Positions 1-10,359 are shown, counted from the first letter of the stretch. The stretch: DNA of 25,000 nucleotides from Trachelipus rathkii (GCA_015478945.1 JABUQX010014239.1:1-25000); one strand, 5' to 3'. Numbers and translations: made by a program. The notes: generated by a model not told the origin, from the sequence alone.

Positions 1-60
1 ACAATGAGGTAATGAATAGCTTTTACGAAAGAATTCAAAACCATCATCAAATAAAATATC

Positions 61-330
61 ATAAATAATAATTCAATAATAATAATAATTATAATATATA
101 ATATATAATAATATATTATAATAATAATAATAATAAAAACAATATTAATTTCATTTATAAAACAAGCATATAATAATAATAATAATCATATAATATAGAT
201 TGATCAATAATAATAATACATAATAAATAATAATAATAATATTATAATAAAAAATATAGATAATATTAAATAATAATATAATAATAAAAATAATAAATAA
301 GTAATAATAAATATATAATAGAATAAATCT
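61..330. repeat. Imperfect TAA/ATA microsatellite
   Basis: The tract consists almost entirely of A and T in interrupted TAA/ATA units, with scattered interruptions. No open frame of note lies in it. The following 150 bases (331-482) are ordinary AT-rich flank in which I see nothing. Confidence 0.9.
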
Positions 331-482
331 TTATTGAAAGATCAACTCATTGTGTAAAAGCATGGAATCAATGAAGATCGTACCAAATGTTATTGATTCA
401 TCGAGGTGAAAGATCTCCAAAAATTACTGGATCTAGGAAGTTATTGTTTGCTGAACAGATATATAAAAACAATTTTCAGTAT

Positions 483-488
483 ATGGTG
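483..488. repeat. Left target-site duplication (ATGGTG)
   Basis: ATGGTG directly precedes the first base of the left TIR and recurs directly after the last base of the right TIR at 11598-11603. Six base pairs is the target duplication length known for Polinton/Maverick elements. The preceding T (482) also matches 11597, but 11597 is the complement of the element's terminal A, so the duplication is best read as six bases. Confidence 0.7.
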
Positions 489-559
489 AGTGAGGGGGGA
501 TATTCGGAAGCACGAAAACCACCCAAAACCAAAGACCCAACAGAATAAACCCACCTATC

Positions 560-790
560 GAACCACGCATAACCACTTAACTTGACCACCTACCGACCTA
601 TTTTATTACCGTGACTTGACACACTACCTGACAGCTATACCGCCTTACCCGCTACCTGAGCTTACCAGACTTGACTTGACTCTACTTTTGGGCTTCACCT
701 TTGACTCTACCCTTGCTGACCTGACCTTTTGACCTTCTTTCACCTTGCCTTTTTGACTTACCTTTTTTTACTTTACCTTTTTTTCTGGCC
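560..790 (+). repeat. TGACC/TGACTT repeat array, left TIR
   Basis: Irregular tandem occurrences of TTGACTT, CTGACC and TTTGACC fill this block. The mirror block at 11300-11520 shows the less degenerate reverse complement, AGGTCA, in close succession. Confidence 0.6.
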
Positions 791-795
791 CTTCT

Positions 796-880
796 TTTGA
801 GAACCCAAAATTTTGAGAACCCGAATTTTGAAACCTAATTATTTGCACTTAATTTTTGAGAACCTAATTTGTATGACCCT
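796..880 (+). repeat. TTTTGAGAACC subterminal repeats
   Basis: Several imperfect copies of TTTTGAGAACC separated by A/T-rich spacers. The inverted counterpart (GGTTCTCAAAA and variants) lies at about 11205-11295. Confidence 0.6.
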
Positions 881-1149
881 AATTTTTTAGGCACCCTCAA
901 CTGCGCCAAACGGCAAGCAACGTCTAACGTTTGCCCCCGATTTATGCCCCTATTTTTCGACCATGGTCACTTTGCCCCGTAATTTTCTCTCCTTAGGGAC
1001 TTAGCGTTTTTATGCTACTGTTGACCACTGCATATTCGGCATTGAATTGACCAGATACATTGGTCAATTTTTGGCCCACGCCAATTTATTTAACACTGTG
1101 ACCGTCACAATTTCGTTCCTCAGAATTTAACGCATTTGGACCCTACCCT

Positions 1150-1290
1150 ACTTGAAACACCTCACACGTGGCTGGCGCACAACACACCAACACGACAAAC
1201 CACACCCCCTATACACATAACCACACACATATCACTGCCTATAGACATTCACTGACACTTTAACACACACCACCACATACTTATGACACT
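1150..1290 (+). repeat. CA-rich block, left TIR
   Basis: A block rich in CACA dinucleotides and ACACACC-type words. The mirror block on the right is GT-rich at 10795-10875. Both sit next to the shared CCGTCACAA sequence. Confidence 0.6.
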
Positions 1291-1559
1291 TACATTCCTA
1301 AGACACTTATAACTTATTCTAACGTACAAATCGCACTTGACCCAATCTTTGGTGATCATGGGTCATTGACCCACCAGGGTAATTTTTTGTCCCATTTAGG
1401 GACTTAGCCCTTTTTTGATGTATTAACTTGTGTTGACATGCTATTTCGCTATTGACCTTCACATTACCATGGGTTCATTTTGACACCGCTACCTGATGGC
1501 TTTTGATGTACCCAACCCTATAAGAAGTATCTAGTTTTTAGTTTCTATGGTAATTAGAT

Positions 1560-1665
1560 GAGTGCCTGTGTGGCTGCAGAGCAGTGCCAGTGAGGCCAAT
1601 GAGTGCAATGAGTTGCCATCAAGTGATGTGCCAGTGAGTGCCAAATGAAAGTGCCTACATAGTGA
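1560..1665 (+). repeat. GAGTGCC array, left TIR
   Basis: Repeats of GAGTGCC, AGTGCCAGTGAG and near variants occur at short spacing, directly outside the shared 17-mer at 1731-1747. Confidence 0.7.
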
Positions 1666-1899
1666 AAGGATAGAGAATTTTCAATAGTGACAATGAGTGA
1701 CACTTATTCAACCTTTTCGTAGGCCTCCCCTGAGCCAGAATGCCCTATAATGGATGTGGTGTTCTACCTAAGTAAATCAAGTATAGGATTGATAGGAGAA
1801 TTATCATCTGCTAGAATGCTTCATCCTATAGATTCATATTTATACACTTAAGCAATGACAGATAATATCTAAAGAGATAACAGTTATAATTTGATACGC

Positions 1900-2085
1900 A
1901 AACGTTTCCGATCCGGTCCGCGTCCGACGTCAGCCCATCTGCGAAAAACCGCGCCAGCGTGCGCCCTTCAGAGCGCAAAATTAACGTATCCCGCCCGCCC
2001 GGTCCGCAGCGACGGGCGCTAAATATTTCGCGAACCGCCGCCGCGTGCGTTCAGCAGACGCCGAAAATTCCCGTCGTAACGAAAA
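1900..2085. promoter_or_regulatory. CpG-rich island in left TIR
   Basis: Within strongly AT-rich surroundings this block is GC-rich and dense in CG dinucleotides (CCGCCCGCCC, CGGGCGC, GCGAACCGCCGCCGCG). The matching block in the right TIR is 10015-10180. Coding use is unlikely because the two copies do not keep a common reading frame. A promoter or protein-binding role is an inference from its position and composition only. Confidence 0.5.
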
Positions 2086-2199
2086 TATGTCATAATGTAA
2101 AACTATTCAAAGAATCTTCGCTTCAATTCTATGAGTCATTCAGTTTTTCTACAAATTGTACGAATAACTTCTTATTGAAATGAACAATACTTTACATAC

Positions 2200-2540
2200 T
2201 TTAAGCAAGTTAAAAGCAGTAAAAAAGATAAGTGTTATTACCTTAACACTAGGTATTAGTAGCCTTTGTTTTATGCTTTACTGCTTAATCTTTGACTTAA
2301 CTGTCTTTTACTATGTTTACTGCTTTTAACCTTTCTTGCTTTATGCTTAACTTTAATGCTTTACTGCATTTAAACTTCATAACTGCTTTAATTTCTGCTT
2401 TACTGCTTGTAACACTACATTAATCCTTACAGTAAAGCAGTAAAAACAATAGAGGTGTTAGTAACACCTCTATATGTTTACTGCTTTAGCTATTAACTTT
2501 TGCACTTTACTGCAATAATTTATGCTTTACTTGTTACAAT
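2200..2540 (+). repeat. TTTACTGC array, left TIR
   Basis: About a dozen TTTACTGC, CTGCTTTA or TGCTTTA words occur in 340 bases, in both orientations. They surround the palindrome at 2449-2473. Equivalent arrays in the right TIR are at 9560-9850 and, in the duplicate module, 9115-9310. Confidence 0.8.
2449..2473. repeat. Perfect palindrome within the TTTACTGC array
   Basis: ATAGAGGTGTTA and its exact reverse complement TAACACCTCTAT are separated by a single G. It lies inside the TTTACTGC array of the left TIR. The right TIR has the equivalent palindrome at 9855-9878. Confidence 0.85.
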
Positions 2541-2969
2541 CTACTATAGAAGCTAATTTCTTTTATATTTTTATTTTCATATTACTTATATATAAACATT
2601 GATATTTTATTTTTGTTTATACTTTATAATTAATTTGTATGTAAGAATAAAAAACACAGAGTTTCTGTTATATAACATTTTATTTTTAATATGTACGAAA
2701 TTTATTAAAAAAGTATACTTTACAGCTCCTGTAGCAGTAGAAACAGTAAATCAATAGGAGTGTTGTGAACAAACATAGGTTAGTAAGTTTTGATATTTAT
2801 GATTTATCCTTTAACTTAAAACTCATAATTCATTATTACTACTGACGATAGGATGGTGGAGAAATTTACGTCCGTAAGTCGCACATGTCTTGTAGGCGGC
2901 CGATCGGATGTGGAAAACTTTCTATTATTAAATTTTTAAGTAATGCAGATAATTGAACAACCCCTGTAA

Positions 2970-3305
2970 AAAATATATACAGTTTATAATGGTTTCAGAC
3001 AAAAAATTAAAGAACATAAATGTGATTCATTTCATCATGCAACTGAAATAGATCGTCTGAGTCTACAAGGCCAGAAAAAAACTCCTGTATTTGAATTTTT
3101 TCATCACAATTGGAAATTTGAAATGCAGACTCAACAGTTTTATTCTCATCATCTAAATATTGTCTGTTTTTTCATGGCAACTTTTTTACCACGTCAATAT
3201 GCAGTGTTCCTTAAACACGCACAGTATTATTTTTTGGACAGGAGGACAAGGAGTCAAGTTAATGTATTTGCAATAATGTTTCTCTTCAAAGGAAAGAGTT
3301 CTTAA
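2970..3305 (+). pseudogene. Open stretch of 111 codons, unrecognised
   Basis: An open frame runs from just after a stop at 2967-2969 to the stop at 3303-3305, and an ATG lies at codon 52. The residues are a mix of charged and aromatic types, with no low-complexity bias and no clear transmembrane segment. In DNA this AT-rich, 111 codons without a stop is unlikely by chance, so it is probably a relic of an element gene. I recognise no family. The terminal GKSS is not in a convincing P-loop context. Confidence 0.4.
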
Positions 3306-3762
3306 AGCTTATATAAAAGTAACTTCATTCCCCACGGTTATGATTGGAACTTCCACCCAAAACACGCACAGAGTGTGTCCTGACCAACATTCGCTACGAG
3401 ATTGAAACATTATACATACCTGAATAATGACTGCTCTAGTTGCAAAGTATTACCTCTTATAAAAAAATAAAAGTTTAAACATCTTACGATTAGACTCATA
3501 GGAATGAGAAAGTTCTACCAGCGTATGTGAAGTTGATAAATTTATAAAAGGAAATGATCCTGAAACAGAGTTCAGAAGTAAAGCTACGTCGTTATAGAAA
3601 CATCATTTATAAAATTTACCTGATTTAACAATTTGAAAATAAAAAGAATTACTACAAAGGAAGAGTTTCTGCCATTACTCTTCCCGTTTATACCTCCCCT
3701 GATAACATAGGTGGGTTCCCATAAATGAGAGGTGCTTATTCCATCTATAAGAGTATGAGAAA

Positions 3763-4562
3763 ATGAAGTATATTACAGCATCTGTACAGAATTCTTTCCT
3801 TCAGAGAGAAGATTCCACTCTAATATGGCCAGTTATTGACGCACACTGCGCAAAATCCACAATCACAAGGTTATATTCAACCATAACGGAGAACTTAAGA
3901 CAATGCATACTTACAATCTTTCACGCGCACAACGTTGCACCACAGATCCTTATATTGTTAACGACTCTTATCTTTCCCACCTCTCTCCTAGCTATATGTC
4001 TAAAGTTTGAAAATCACAATATGAGAAAAGTGTATCAGGAATTAAATTAGACATTACATCCTTGAGACTATCTAGTAAACCAGATTGCCATACAATAAAT
4101 ACTAATTTAAGACTTAGACCTACATCCATCCCTAAGAGATTTCCAGGTAATCGTTGTGTTGATTGATACAAATGAAGCGAAAACTTGAATGAAAATGAAG
4201 TAAATTCACAACTATCCTAGAGGAGAGTTTACTATAGGTGCGTTAATCAGGAATAGCTTTATAATATATTAAAAGACAATTACTTGAATGAGCAGACAGA
4301 TCGTATTGATTATAGAATGTTTAAGGTAATTTGTGGATTTGTAGCTGATCTTCACGTAATGAAGAAAGGACCTGAAAGATGAATGATATCAAACAAAACT
4401 TCGATATTATGCCCAGAACCTTTACTTAATACAAGCTTAGCAGACTTGATATATTCCATGAACACTGGCCTTGATTTCAGATGCCAACGGCATCTTCTTA
4501 CGAATCAGATAATAATTAAACGTTATACCAGGCCGATAGAAAAACTATATAGGTGTAGTTGA
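3763..4562 (+). pseudogene. Decayed coding region in two frames, unrecognised
   Basis: First part: 3763-4050, an ATG-started 95-codon frame. It has a hydrophobic run near its end (ILILLTTLIFPTSLLAICL). Second part: 4053-4562, another frame of 169 codons interrupted by only five stops, with open runs of about 40-58 codons (for example YRMFKVICGFVADLHVMKKG). In DNA of this composition I would expect two or more times as many stops. I read it as one or two genes of the long-TIR element broken by point mutations and a frameshift. No family motif is visible. Confidence 0.4.
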
Positions 4563-4775
4563 TTAAATGAATTATGTATTATCATATATATTTAGTGTAA
4601 TTTTTTGTATAAATTAATGTTTAATTCTTTTCTCTTTTTTTCCCTTTGCCCTGAATAAATTTCTGTGACAAAATAATAATATATATTTAATATTTATTTT
4701 ATTTACTTCTTAAAAGTTATATATATGAATATTATATAGTCTATTATAATAGTTTCATAGTCATTATAATAATAT
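4563..4775. other. AT-rich spacer inside element
   Basis: Nearly pure A/T with TATATA and TTTATT words. Nothing else is seen. Confidence 0.6.
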
Positions 4776-5030
4776 ATATACGCTTACGTGGTCAGTAGAC
4801 AAATTGGGAGGCGAAGGGGTAGTGTTAAGTATTATTCAATCTGGGAGCCAAATATTTTGGTTTCAATTAGTTTGTTTCAAGATCATATGAGAAAAATTTA
4901 AGCCTATCTTGAGGGTGAAAAAAAATACAAGGCATTTATCTAACTACCTGTAGAAAAAATATTCTAACGGAATACCAATCTCCGAAGCTCGGATGCAATT
5001 ATTGCAATTAGATTTATCGGAAATGATTAA
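4776..5030 (+). pseudogene. Decayed open frame, 84 codons with three stops, unrecognised
   Basis: The frame starts near AYVVSRQIGRRRGSVKYY, an arginine-rich stretch that looks protein-like, and runs to a stop at 5028-5030 with three internal stops. It may be continuous with the open frame at 5099-5323 through a frameshift. Function unknown. Confidence 0.3.
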
Positions 5031-5098
5031 ATACAGCTTATAATGTAGGGTTTCAATATATACTTTTAATTGACGTTAGTCTAGATACTTGGGGTTGA

Positions 5099-5323
5099 GC
5101 AATAAAAGTAAAGAAGTCAGTACGTGCCAATGCTGTATTGGAAATATTAGAGGACTGCGGAGAACATAAATCATTTTTGGACAGATTTCAGAATGGAACT
5201 TCAAGGCGAGAGTTCGAGTTCTCTGTGGAGTATGGTATAGTATTTACAAACATTTTCTGTAAAACAAACGCAATAGTGAAAGGTCAACGTTATATTAGAA
5301 CGCATGATAGTTATATTTACTAA
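5099..5323 (+). pseudogene. Open stretch of 74 codons, unrecognised
   Basis: Open from just after a stop at 5096-5098 to the stop at 5321-5323. It contains AVLEILEDCGEHKSFL and REFEFSVEYGIVF, which look like ordinary soluble protein. There is no ATG near the start, so if coding it is a fragment. It sits in the interior of the long-TIR element, downstream of the other broken frames on the same strand. Confidence 0.35.
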
Positions 5324-5898
5324 TGATACTTTTAAATTTATTACTGGACGATGTTTATTTATAACAGGTCTACACTGAACTAAAGTAACCTTTAGAATGT
5401 CAAAAATAGGGAGTTATGGCAAGTTATGGTGAAAATGAAACAATAATAAATAATTTAGAATTAAAGGAACATTACTGTAAGGTTTCGTGAGCAGAGAAGT
5501 TTAGAATAGATATGAATACCGTGGATCTACGGAAGTTTAAAATCCACAATATCACCATTCCAGTCGTATAGGTTGTAAGTTTATATTATTGGAAGATTAA
5601 ATGGTGAAAAGATAAAAGAGGATTTTCTAACAGGAATTACCAAAATGTAGTTCAAATCTGTAATTTCATTGAATTAAAAATTGAAAATATTATCTACGAT
5701 CAAGAAAAATAACAGTTACTTGTGAAAGGAGGGATATTCCTGCTAAGTTAATACTTTATTAAAAGAAGTTGAAGTTAAGAATATTATCATTGTCATTTAT
5801 ACGTCATGGGAGGTTGTAGATCACTAATTTATTATACTCTCCTTCTTCGCCTCCTTGATTAATCTGATTAGCACTATAGGATAGTACAATTTTGCTAA

Positions 5899-6690
5899 TG
5901 GCCATTCCTATCAATTAAAGGCATACCGAGTCTAGATTATGTGAAATGTATTAATACAAATAGAAAATTTGTCACAATCTATTCGGAATGGGTGTACAGA
6001 GATAGAATGTTTGAAAATATATTCATGGGATACTAATATTTCTGCTTGTAATGTACTCATTTATCTGTTTAATGGTAAATGAAATAAATACTCCATTCAG
6101 ATTTTTCGGAGTATTTTTAATCCGTGCTGCTTTTTTATGTCATTTTAACGTTCTCTTGATATGAGTATTATGTGTTAGACTTGTTTACAAACTGAATTGG
6201 TGCTTACATGAAGTAAATAATAATATCTTTAGTTCAAGTAATGTAACCTGCGAGATCAGTGATATGTTTTTTTCGACGACTCACGCATGGCAGCAGACTA
6301 AATGTCGACGTGATGCTGGGGAGTTGGATTACTAAATCATATAGTCTTATATGTAGAGGTTATACGTATCTGTGATGATAACGAACTGACATCACATGAA
6401 CTAAAGGGAAGCATATCGAGTTACTGTCATCTCAATGTTACCCATCCCGAGTGCTTTCCAGGTATGCTAAGTAGATAAAATATATATATTGATTCATCAT
6501 ATGTACGTATAATAGCTTCCTTTATAAGGATTATATTTTCCAGAGTAATATATTCCCTAATGCTTATTCTTTCTCTATATCATTTGACTCCTTACCGGCT
6601 ATAAATATGTTAAAGGAAATCCTTTTCCTTACACACCGGGATGTTATGCAAGTTCATATTAGAAGAAACGATACAGTAATTAACAGCATA
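5899..6690 (+). pseudogene. Decayed coding region, one frame, unrecognised
   Basis: Two open runs share one frame: 5899-6033 (45 codons, containing GIPSLDYVKCINTN and YSEWVYRDRMFENIF) and 6493-6690 (66 codons, containing FDSLPAINMLKEILFL and HRDVMQVHIRRND). Several stops lie between them. Agreement of frame over 800 bases supports a single ancestral gene of the element. I could not match it to polymerase, integrase or capsid motifs. Confidence 0.35.
6086..6116. repeat. Small hairpin in element interior
   Basis: AAATACTCC and GGAGTATTT form a perfect 9-bp stem around a 13-base loop. It may be incidental. Confidence 0.5.
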
Positions 6691-6740
6691 TGATCTATTA
6701 AGAGTTACGATATATTCTTCTTCATTAACATTACTTCACC

Positions 6741-6875
6741 ATGAAGAGTAAAGAAAACCCTGTATTAATGGACGAAAAGGGTATTCGGCAGTGGAAAAAA
6801 ATGCAGGGTATGCTTGGTGATTTGTTTTGCAGCTATGAGAAGTGCAAGCTATTATCAGAAGGGGTATATAGGTAA
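6741..6875 (+). CDS. Short ATG-started open frame, 44 codons, doubtful
   Basis: It starts with ATG in the context TTCACCATG and reads MKSKENPVLMDEKGIRQW, then ends at 6875. The neighbouring frame over the same bases gives a cysteine-containing run (KKCRVC) that superficially recalls a transposase zinc knuckle. Neither is convincing alone. It is most likely another fragment of the interior's decayed genes. Confidence 0.2.
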   Translation: MKSKENPVLMDEKGIRQWKKMQGMLGDLFCSYEKCKLLSEGVYR

Positions 6876-7049
6876 AAAGCTATAGAAAGTTGCATACTAT
6901 TCAAGATAATGCTGCAGGAAATAATCCTCGACAGATTTAAAAAGTTACATGTTTCAATAGTGTTGTCTATTTAGCGAAATATAGCGTTAAATGAGGAAGG
7001 CGAGGACCCCAAGATATGTTAAAGAAAGAAAGACTTAAGCGGGAAAAAC

Positions 7050-8240
7050 CTCTAAGAAAACTGTATTGACTATTATTTGCTATGAATTAATAATAAAACT
7101 TTTTACTATGCTTAAAGAAGTTTATGAAAATGTTGATTATACCAAGCTCGCACATGCAAAGTATGATTTCATTCATTCCTCTATCCTGATTGCTGTAAGA
7201 GTTTGAATTGCTCTTCTCAATACACTAAACAGCTTCTCGTTAGCGAGCAAACGTTTATCAGTAATATCCTTTACATCATTATCCAATACAGATTGTTCTC
7301 TGAGTTCATTATTCCAGACTTACTGAATCATACCTAGAACCCTCTAATGTGTTTTTAATAACTAAAAAGAAAGTTGACAAAATGATGGTTACAATTCTTC
7401 ACTAGGTAGCCATTGATTATACAGATAAAGATTTCTGTGTATGAATGTATTTCACCCAGGTGAACTTATCTTAGACGGAATTCACTGGTGCATCAGCTGT
7501 TAATTTCTTAAAAGCTATTAGTCATTTTACTAAATTTAACCGATAGCTAACATATCGTTCTCAAATCATTGGTTTTATAGCTTCAAGTAAGCTCACATAT
7601 AGATAAAGCGCTAAAGTCAAAATAATACCTCTGGTTTACGTCAATTAAATGGCGATATCTTCTCTCAAGAAGATCATTCTCCATCTGTATTAAATAGAAT
7701 CATTTTATCCGGTCAAAACTAATTTGCTCTTAAAATAAAGTAACCTACTGTTACGTGTATGTCACCTGTTTTCAAAACTTTGAGCTATATCTCTTTTAAA
7801 AAAGTGAATTAATCACAAGCGGTCATTTGGGAAATTGGAAATTCACTCATTGAATTAATAACAGCCATATTACCTATTAAGAGATTGATAACACAGATTA
7901 TTTAATGTTTCACTCAGGTATCGAGTATCATATCCCCTAACTTGGAAGGAAATTGCCAGAAGCTATTAATAGGGATTGTGTGGGCATGTGAGACTACTCC
8001 AGGGAATTATAAGATGCGCCTATAAATCACACCTTCGGATTTAGGGTTTATCAGTTTACTGTGAATGACGGCATTCACGACTGCATTATTTTATGTTTTA
8101 TATTACGGAGACCTATCTCTCTGTCTCGACCTTTTTACGACTAATACCAATACTGAATCATATATGACAGCGGAAAGGTTAATTCTGAAAAACGCAAGAG
8201 AATAGTAATTTATACGCCTATGATTTTACTGCAGACCTTT
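7050..8240 (+). pseudogene. Decayed region of mixed open fragments, unrecognised
   Basis: Open runs of about 25-50 codons alternate between plus-strand frames, for example TMLKEVYENVDYTKLAHAKY in one, LTESYLEPSNVFLITKKKVD in another and FRVYQFTVNDGIHDCI in a third. This is the pattern of an old coding region with many indels. Minus-strand frames are equally broken. No family assigned. Bases 8241-8934 hold a poly-C tract and AT-rich sequence only. Confidence 0.25.
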
Positions 8241-8350
8241 CAGCTTAATTTATTTGTTTAAAACCCCCTATTTTTATATTTTTTAATTTAAAATTTTGTA
8301 GAAAGGCACCATAGATAAAATCTTCTTTTGGATCGATTCACATCACCAGC

Positions 8351-8351
<1 letters not shown>

Positions 8352-8381
<30 letters not shown>
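8352..8381 (+). repeat. Poly-C homopolymer, 30 bases
   Basis: An uninterrupted run of C lies between GCA and TCTTTATATC. It is in the element interior, about 0.55 kb before the right TIR. Exact length may be affected by sequencing or assembly error. Confidence 0.9.
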
Positions 8382-8386
<5 letters not shown>

Positions 8387-8934
8387 ATATCTATTGATGC
8401 ATCTCAACTCCTTGAAATTGACAGAGTACGCAGCGTACTTTTGAATTATTAAAGAATTTCGATAATCGGTATGTTTTAAAAATAACCTCGACTTTTTAGG
8501 CGTGTTGCTATAACGGATAAACTCTGTAAAGTGAGGGATCTTCTCATTATTCCAATCTTGCCTCGCTCACATCACATCAAAACAGGACATTAGGATTTTT
8601 TATAGAGCAACAATTCTTTCAACATAATTGTATTCTATGATTAAATTTATATTGATAACATTTTATACCTTATTTTTAAGTTTATAATGTAAGCTGTGTA
8701 ACACTTGTCCGTACACTTTACAACACTTATCTTCAATTTATGTGAGGTCTATTGTATTTATTTCAATATATAATGTTTTTAAATCACATGTATGTTTTTA
8801 ATAATTGTAAATATTATTTGATGTAAACTTTGTATGTCATGATTTCTATAGTTTTAGATTATCTAAATACAATTGCTTTTAAAATAAAAAAACGCGATTT
8901 TACTTCCCTTATATATATATATTATAAAAGGTTT

Positions 8935-9390
8935 TTAAGCATAAAATTTCGTAAATTTTTATTAAATAAATGTTTAATTAAGGAACTCTGTGTGTTTTTA
9001 TTCTTACAATTACCAAATTAAAAGTAAAAAGTATTAAACAAAATAAAAATGAAAATAATAATAAAAGTATAAAAAAAATAAAAATATTAAAAAACATAAG
9101 TAATTAAATATATGCTTAAACACGTAGAGCAGAAGTTTAAAGCTAGTAAAGCAAAGTTAAAGAGTAAAGCAGTTAAACAAGAAAGGTACTATCCCCTATG
9201 TGTTAGTACACCTCTATTGTTTTATGCATACTGCTTTAAGGTATGTATGTGAGTTAAAGCCTAAAGCAGAAAGTTAAGCAGTTAAGCAGAGTTTTAAGCG
9301 TAAGCCCAGATCAAAACCTTAACTAAACCCTTTGTTGATAGCAAACACCTTCTATTGATTTTACTGTTTACTGTTTTAAGTGTTTTAAAG
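8935..9390 (-). repeat. Tandem duplicate of inner TIR module
   Basis: On the minus strand this segment repeats the series seen at about 9390-9900: GCAGTAAA-type motifs, a degenerate GAGGTGT hairpin core, a T-rich tract, the ACACAGAGTTT block, then TTTACGAAATTTTA. The period is roughly 450-460 bases. The left TIR has a single copy, so the duplication happened on one side only. Confidence 0.7.
9115..9310 (-). repeat. GCAGTTAA array, right TIR (duplicate module)
   Basis: A second GCAGT/AAAGCAG array, belonging to the duplicated inner module. Its hairpin core at about 9199-9218 is degenerate (GTGTTAGTACAC followed by CTCTAT). Confidence 0.65.
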
Positions 9391-9559
9391 TTTGTTTTTA
9401 ATAAAATTGTACGATTTTATTTAATTAAATTTCTATATAACAAACTCTGTGTGCTTTCATTCCTTTTACATACAAAATTAAATAAATAAGTATAAAACAA
9501 AAATAAAATAAATACTAAAAATGTAATTAACAAAAATAAATATAAGAAAACATAATGTT

Positions 9560-9850
9560 TATCAATAATGAGTTAAAACAGTTAAGCAGAAAGTTAAAGC
9601 AGTAAACAGAAGTGTAAAGCAGTAAAGCAGTTAAAATAGAGTGTTACCTAACCTTATTGTTTTCACATCTTTAGCTATTAGTATGTTGTATCTGGAAGTT
9701 TTTAGCCAGGTTAAAGCGAGTTAACATAAAGCTAGAAGCTTAAAGCCAGTAAACAGAAAGGTTAAAGACAGCTAAGCAGAAGTTAGCAGAAACATGAGTT
9801 AAAGAGTAAGGCAATTAAGCAGTAAAGCAGTAAAACAAAGTAATACTAAT
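9560..9850 (-). repeat. GCAGTAAA array, right TIR (outer module)
   Basis: Dense GCAGTAAA, AAGCAGTTAA and TAAAGCAG words, the inverse of the left array. The array ends next to the palindrome at 9855-9878. Confidence 0.8.
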
Positions 9851-9854
9851 CCGC

Positions 9855-9878
9855 TAGAGGTGTTATATAACAACTCTA
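9855..9878. repeat. Near-perfect palindrome, right TIR
   Basis: The 24-bp palindrome begins TAGAGGTGTTA and has one mismatched pair. It corresponds to 2449-2473 in the left TIR. The halves of the two palindromes match each other although the centre differs (G on the left, TAT-type on the right). Confidence 0.8.
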
Positions 9879-10014
9879 TTGTTTTATTTATGCTTTAAGA
9901 GTATGTAACAGTATATGTTTAAATTAAATATTCGTACAATTGTAGTAAAAATGACATCGACTCATAGTTATTGAACGAAATTCTTGAATATTTTACATTG
10001 ATTATCATATTTTT

Positions 10015-10180
10015 CGTTCACGCGAGGATTTCTTGGTGCGACGCACCGGGCACGGTTACGCGAATATGCGCTGTCGTGGCCACGCGAGCGATACCAGGTA
10101 TTTTGCGGCGATGAGGGCGATCGCGCGGCTTTGCGGATGGGACTGACTGCGGACGCGATCTGATCGAAACGTTTGGCGAT
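10015..10180. promoter_or_regulatory. CpG-rich island in right TIR
   Basis: Inverted counterpart of 1900-2085. It shares the AACGTTT/GATC edge and the CG-dense body and is likewise flanked by AT-rich DNA. It has kept its CpG content although the TIRs have diverged, unlike what steady CpG decay would give. Confidence 0.5.
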
Positions 10181-10359
10181 CACTAGCTCAACTGATGTAA
10201 TCTTTAGATATATATTGTCATGCCTATAAGTGTTATAAAAATTATAACTGGTGTAGGGAAGCTTCTAGCAGATTGTATATAACACATTCTCTCTACCTTA
10301 ATGACCTTAGGGTACACCTCTTAGGGCATTCTGGCTCAGTGGAGCTAGAAAGCTTGAAA

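Larger units (their letters stand above)
489..2790 (+). repeat. Left terminal inverted repeat
   Basis: This segment matches the reverse complement of 9300-11597 block by block. In order inward the blocks are: the G-run terminus, a GTGGGTTTTT-type array (degenerate here), a TGACC-rich array, a TTTTGAGAACC array, a CCGTCACAA block (1101-1120), a CA-rich block, a GAGTGCC array, the exact 17-mer TGAGCCAGAATGCCCTA (1731-1747, matching 10322-10338), a CpG-rich island, a TTTACTGC array and a block around 2634-2665 that ends in ACACAGAGTTT. Short open frames inside it (for example 1959-2183) are not matched as protein by the other TIR and are treated as non-coding. Confidence 0.85.

Noticed and set aside
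1959..2183. Arg/Pro-rich 74-codon frame in the left CpG island
   Set aside because: The matching island in the right TIR does not preserve this frame, so the open frame follows from GC content.
3283..3305. GKSS as a Walker A motif of a packaging ATPase
   Set aside because: The preceding residues do not form a P-loop (no GxxxxGK), and no Walker B follows.
6770..6880. KKCRVC...CFAAMRS...YYQKGYIGK as a piggyBac-type cysteine-rich tail
   Set aside because: Cysteine spacing does not complete the motif, and no DDD transposase core was found upstream.
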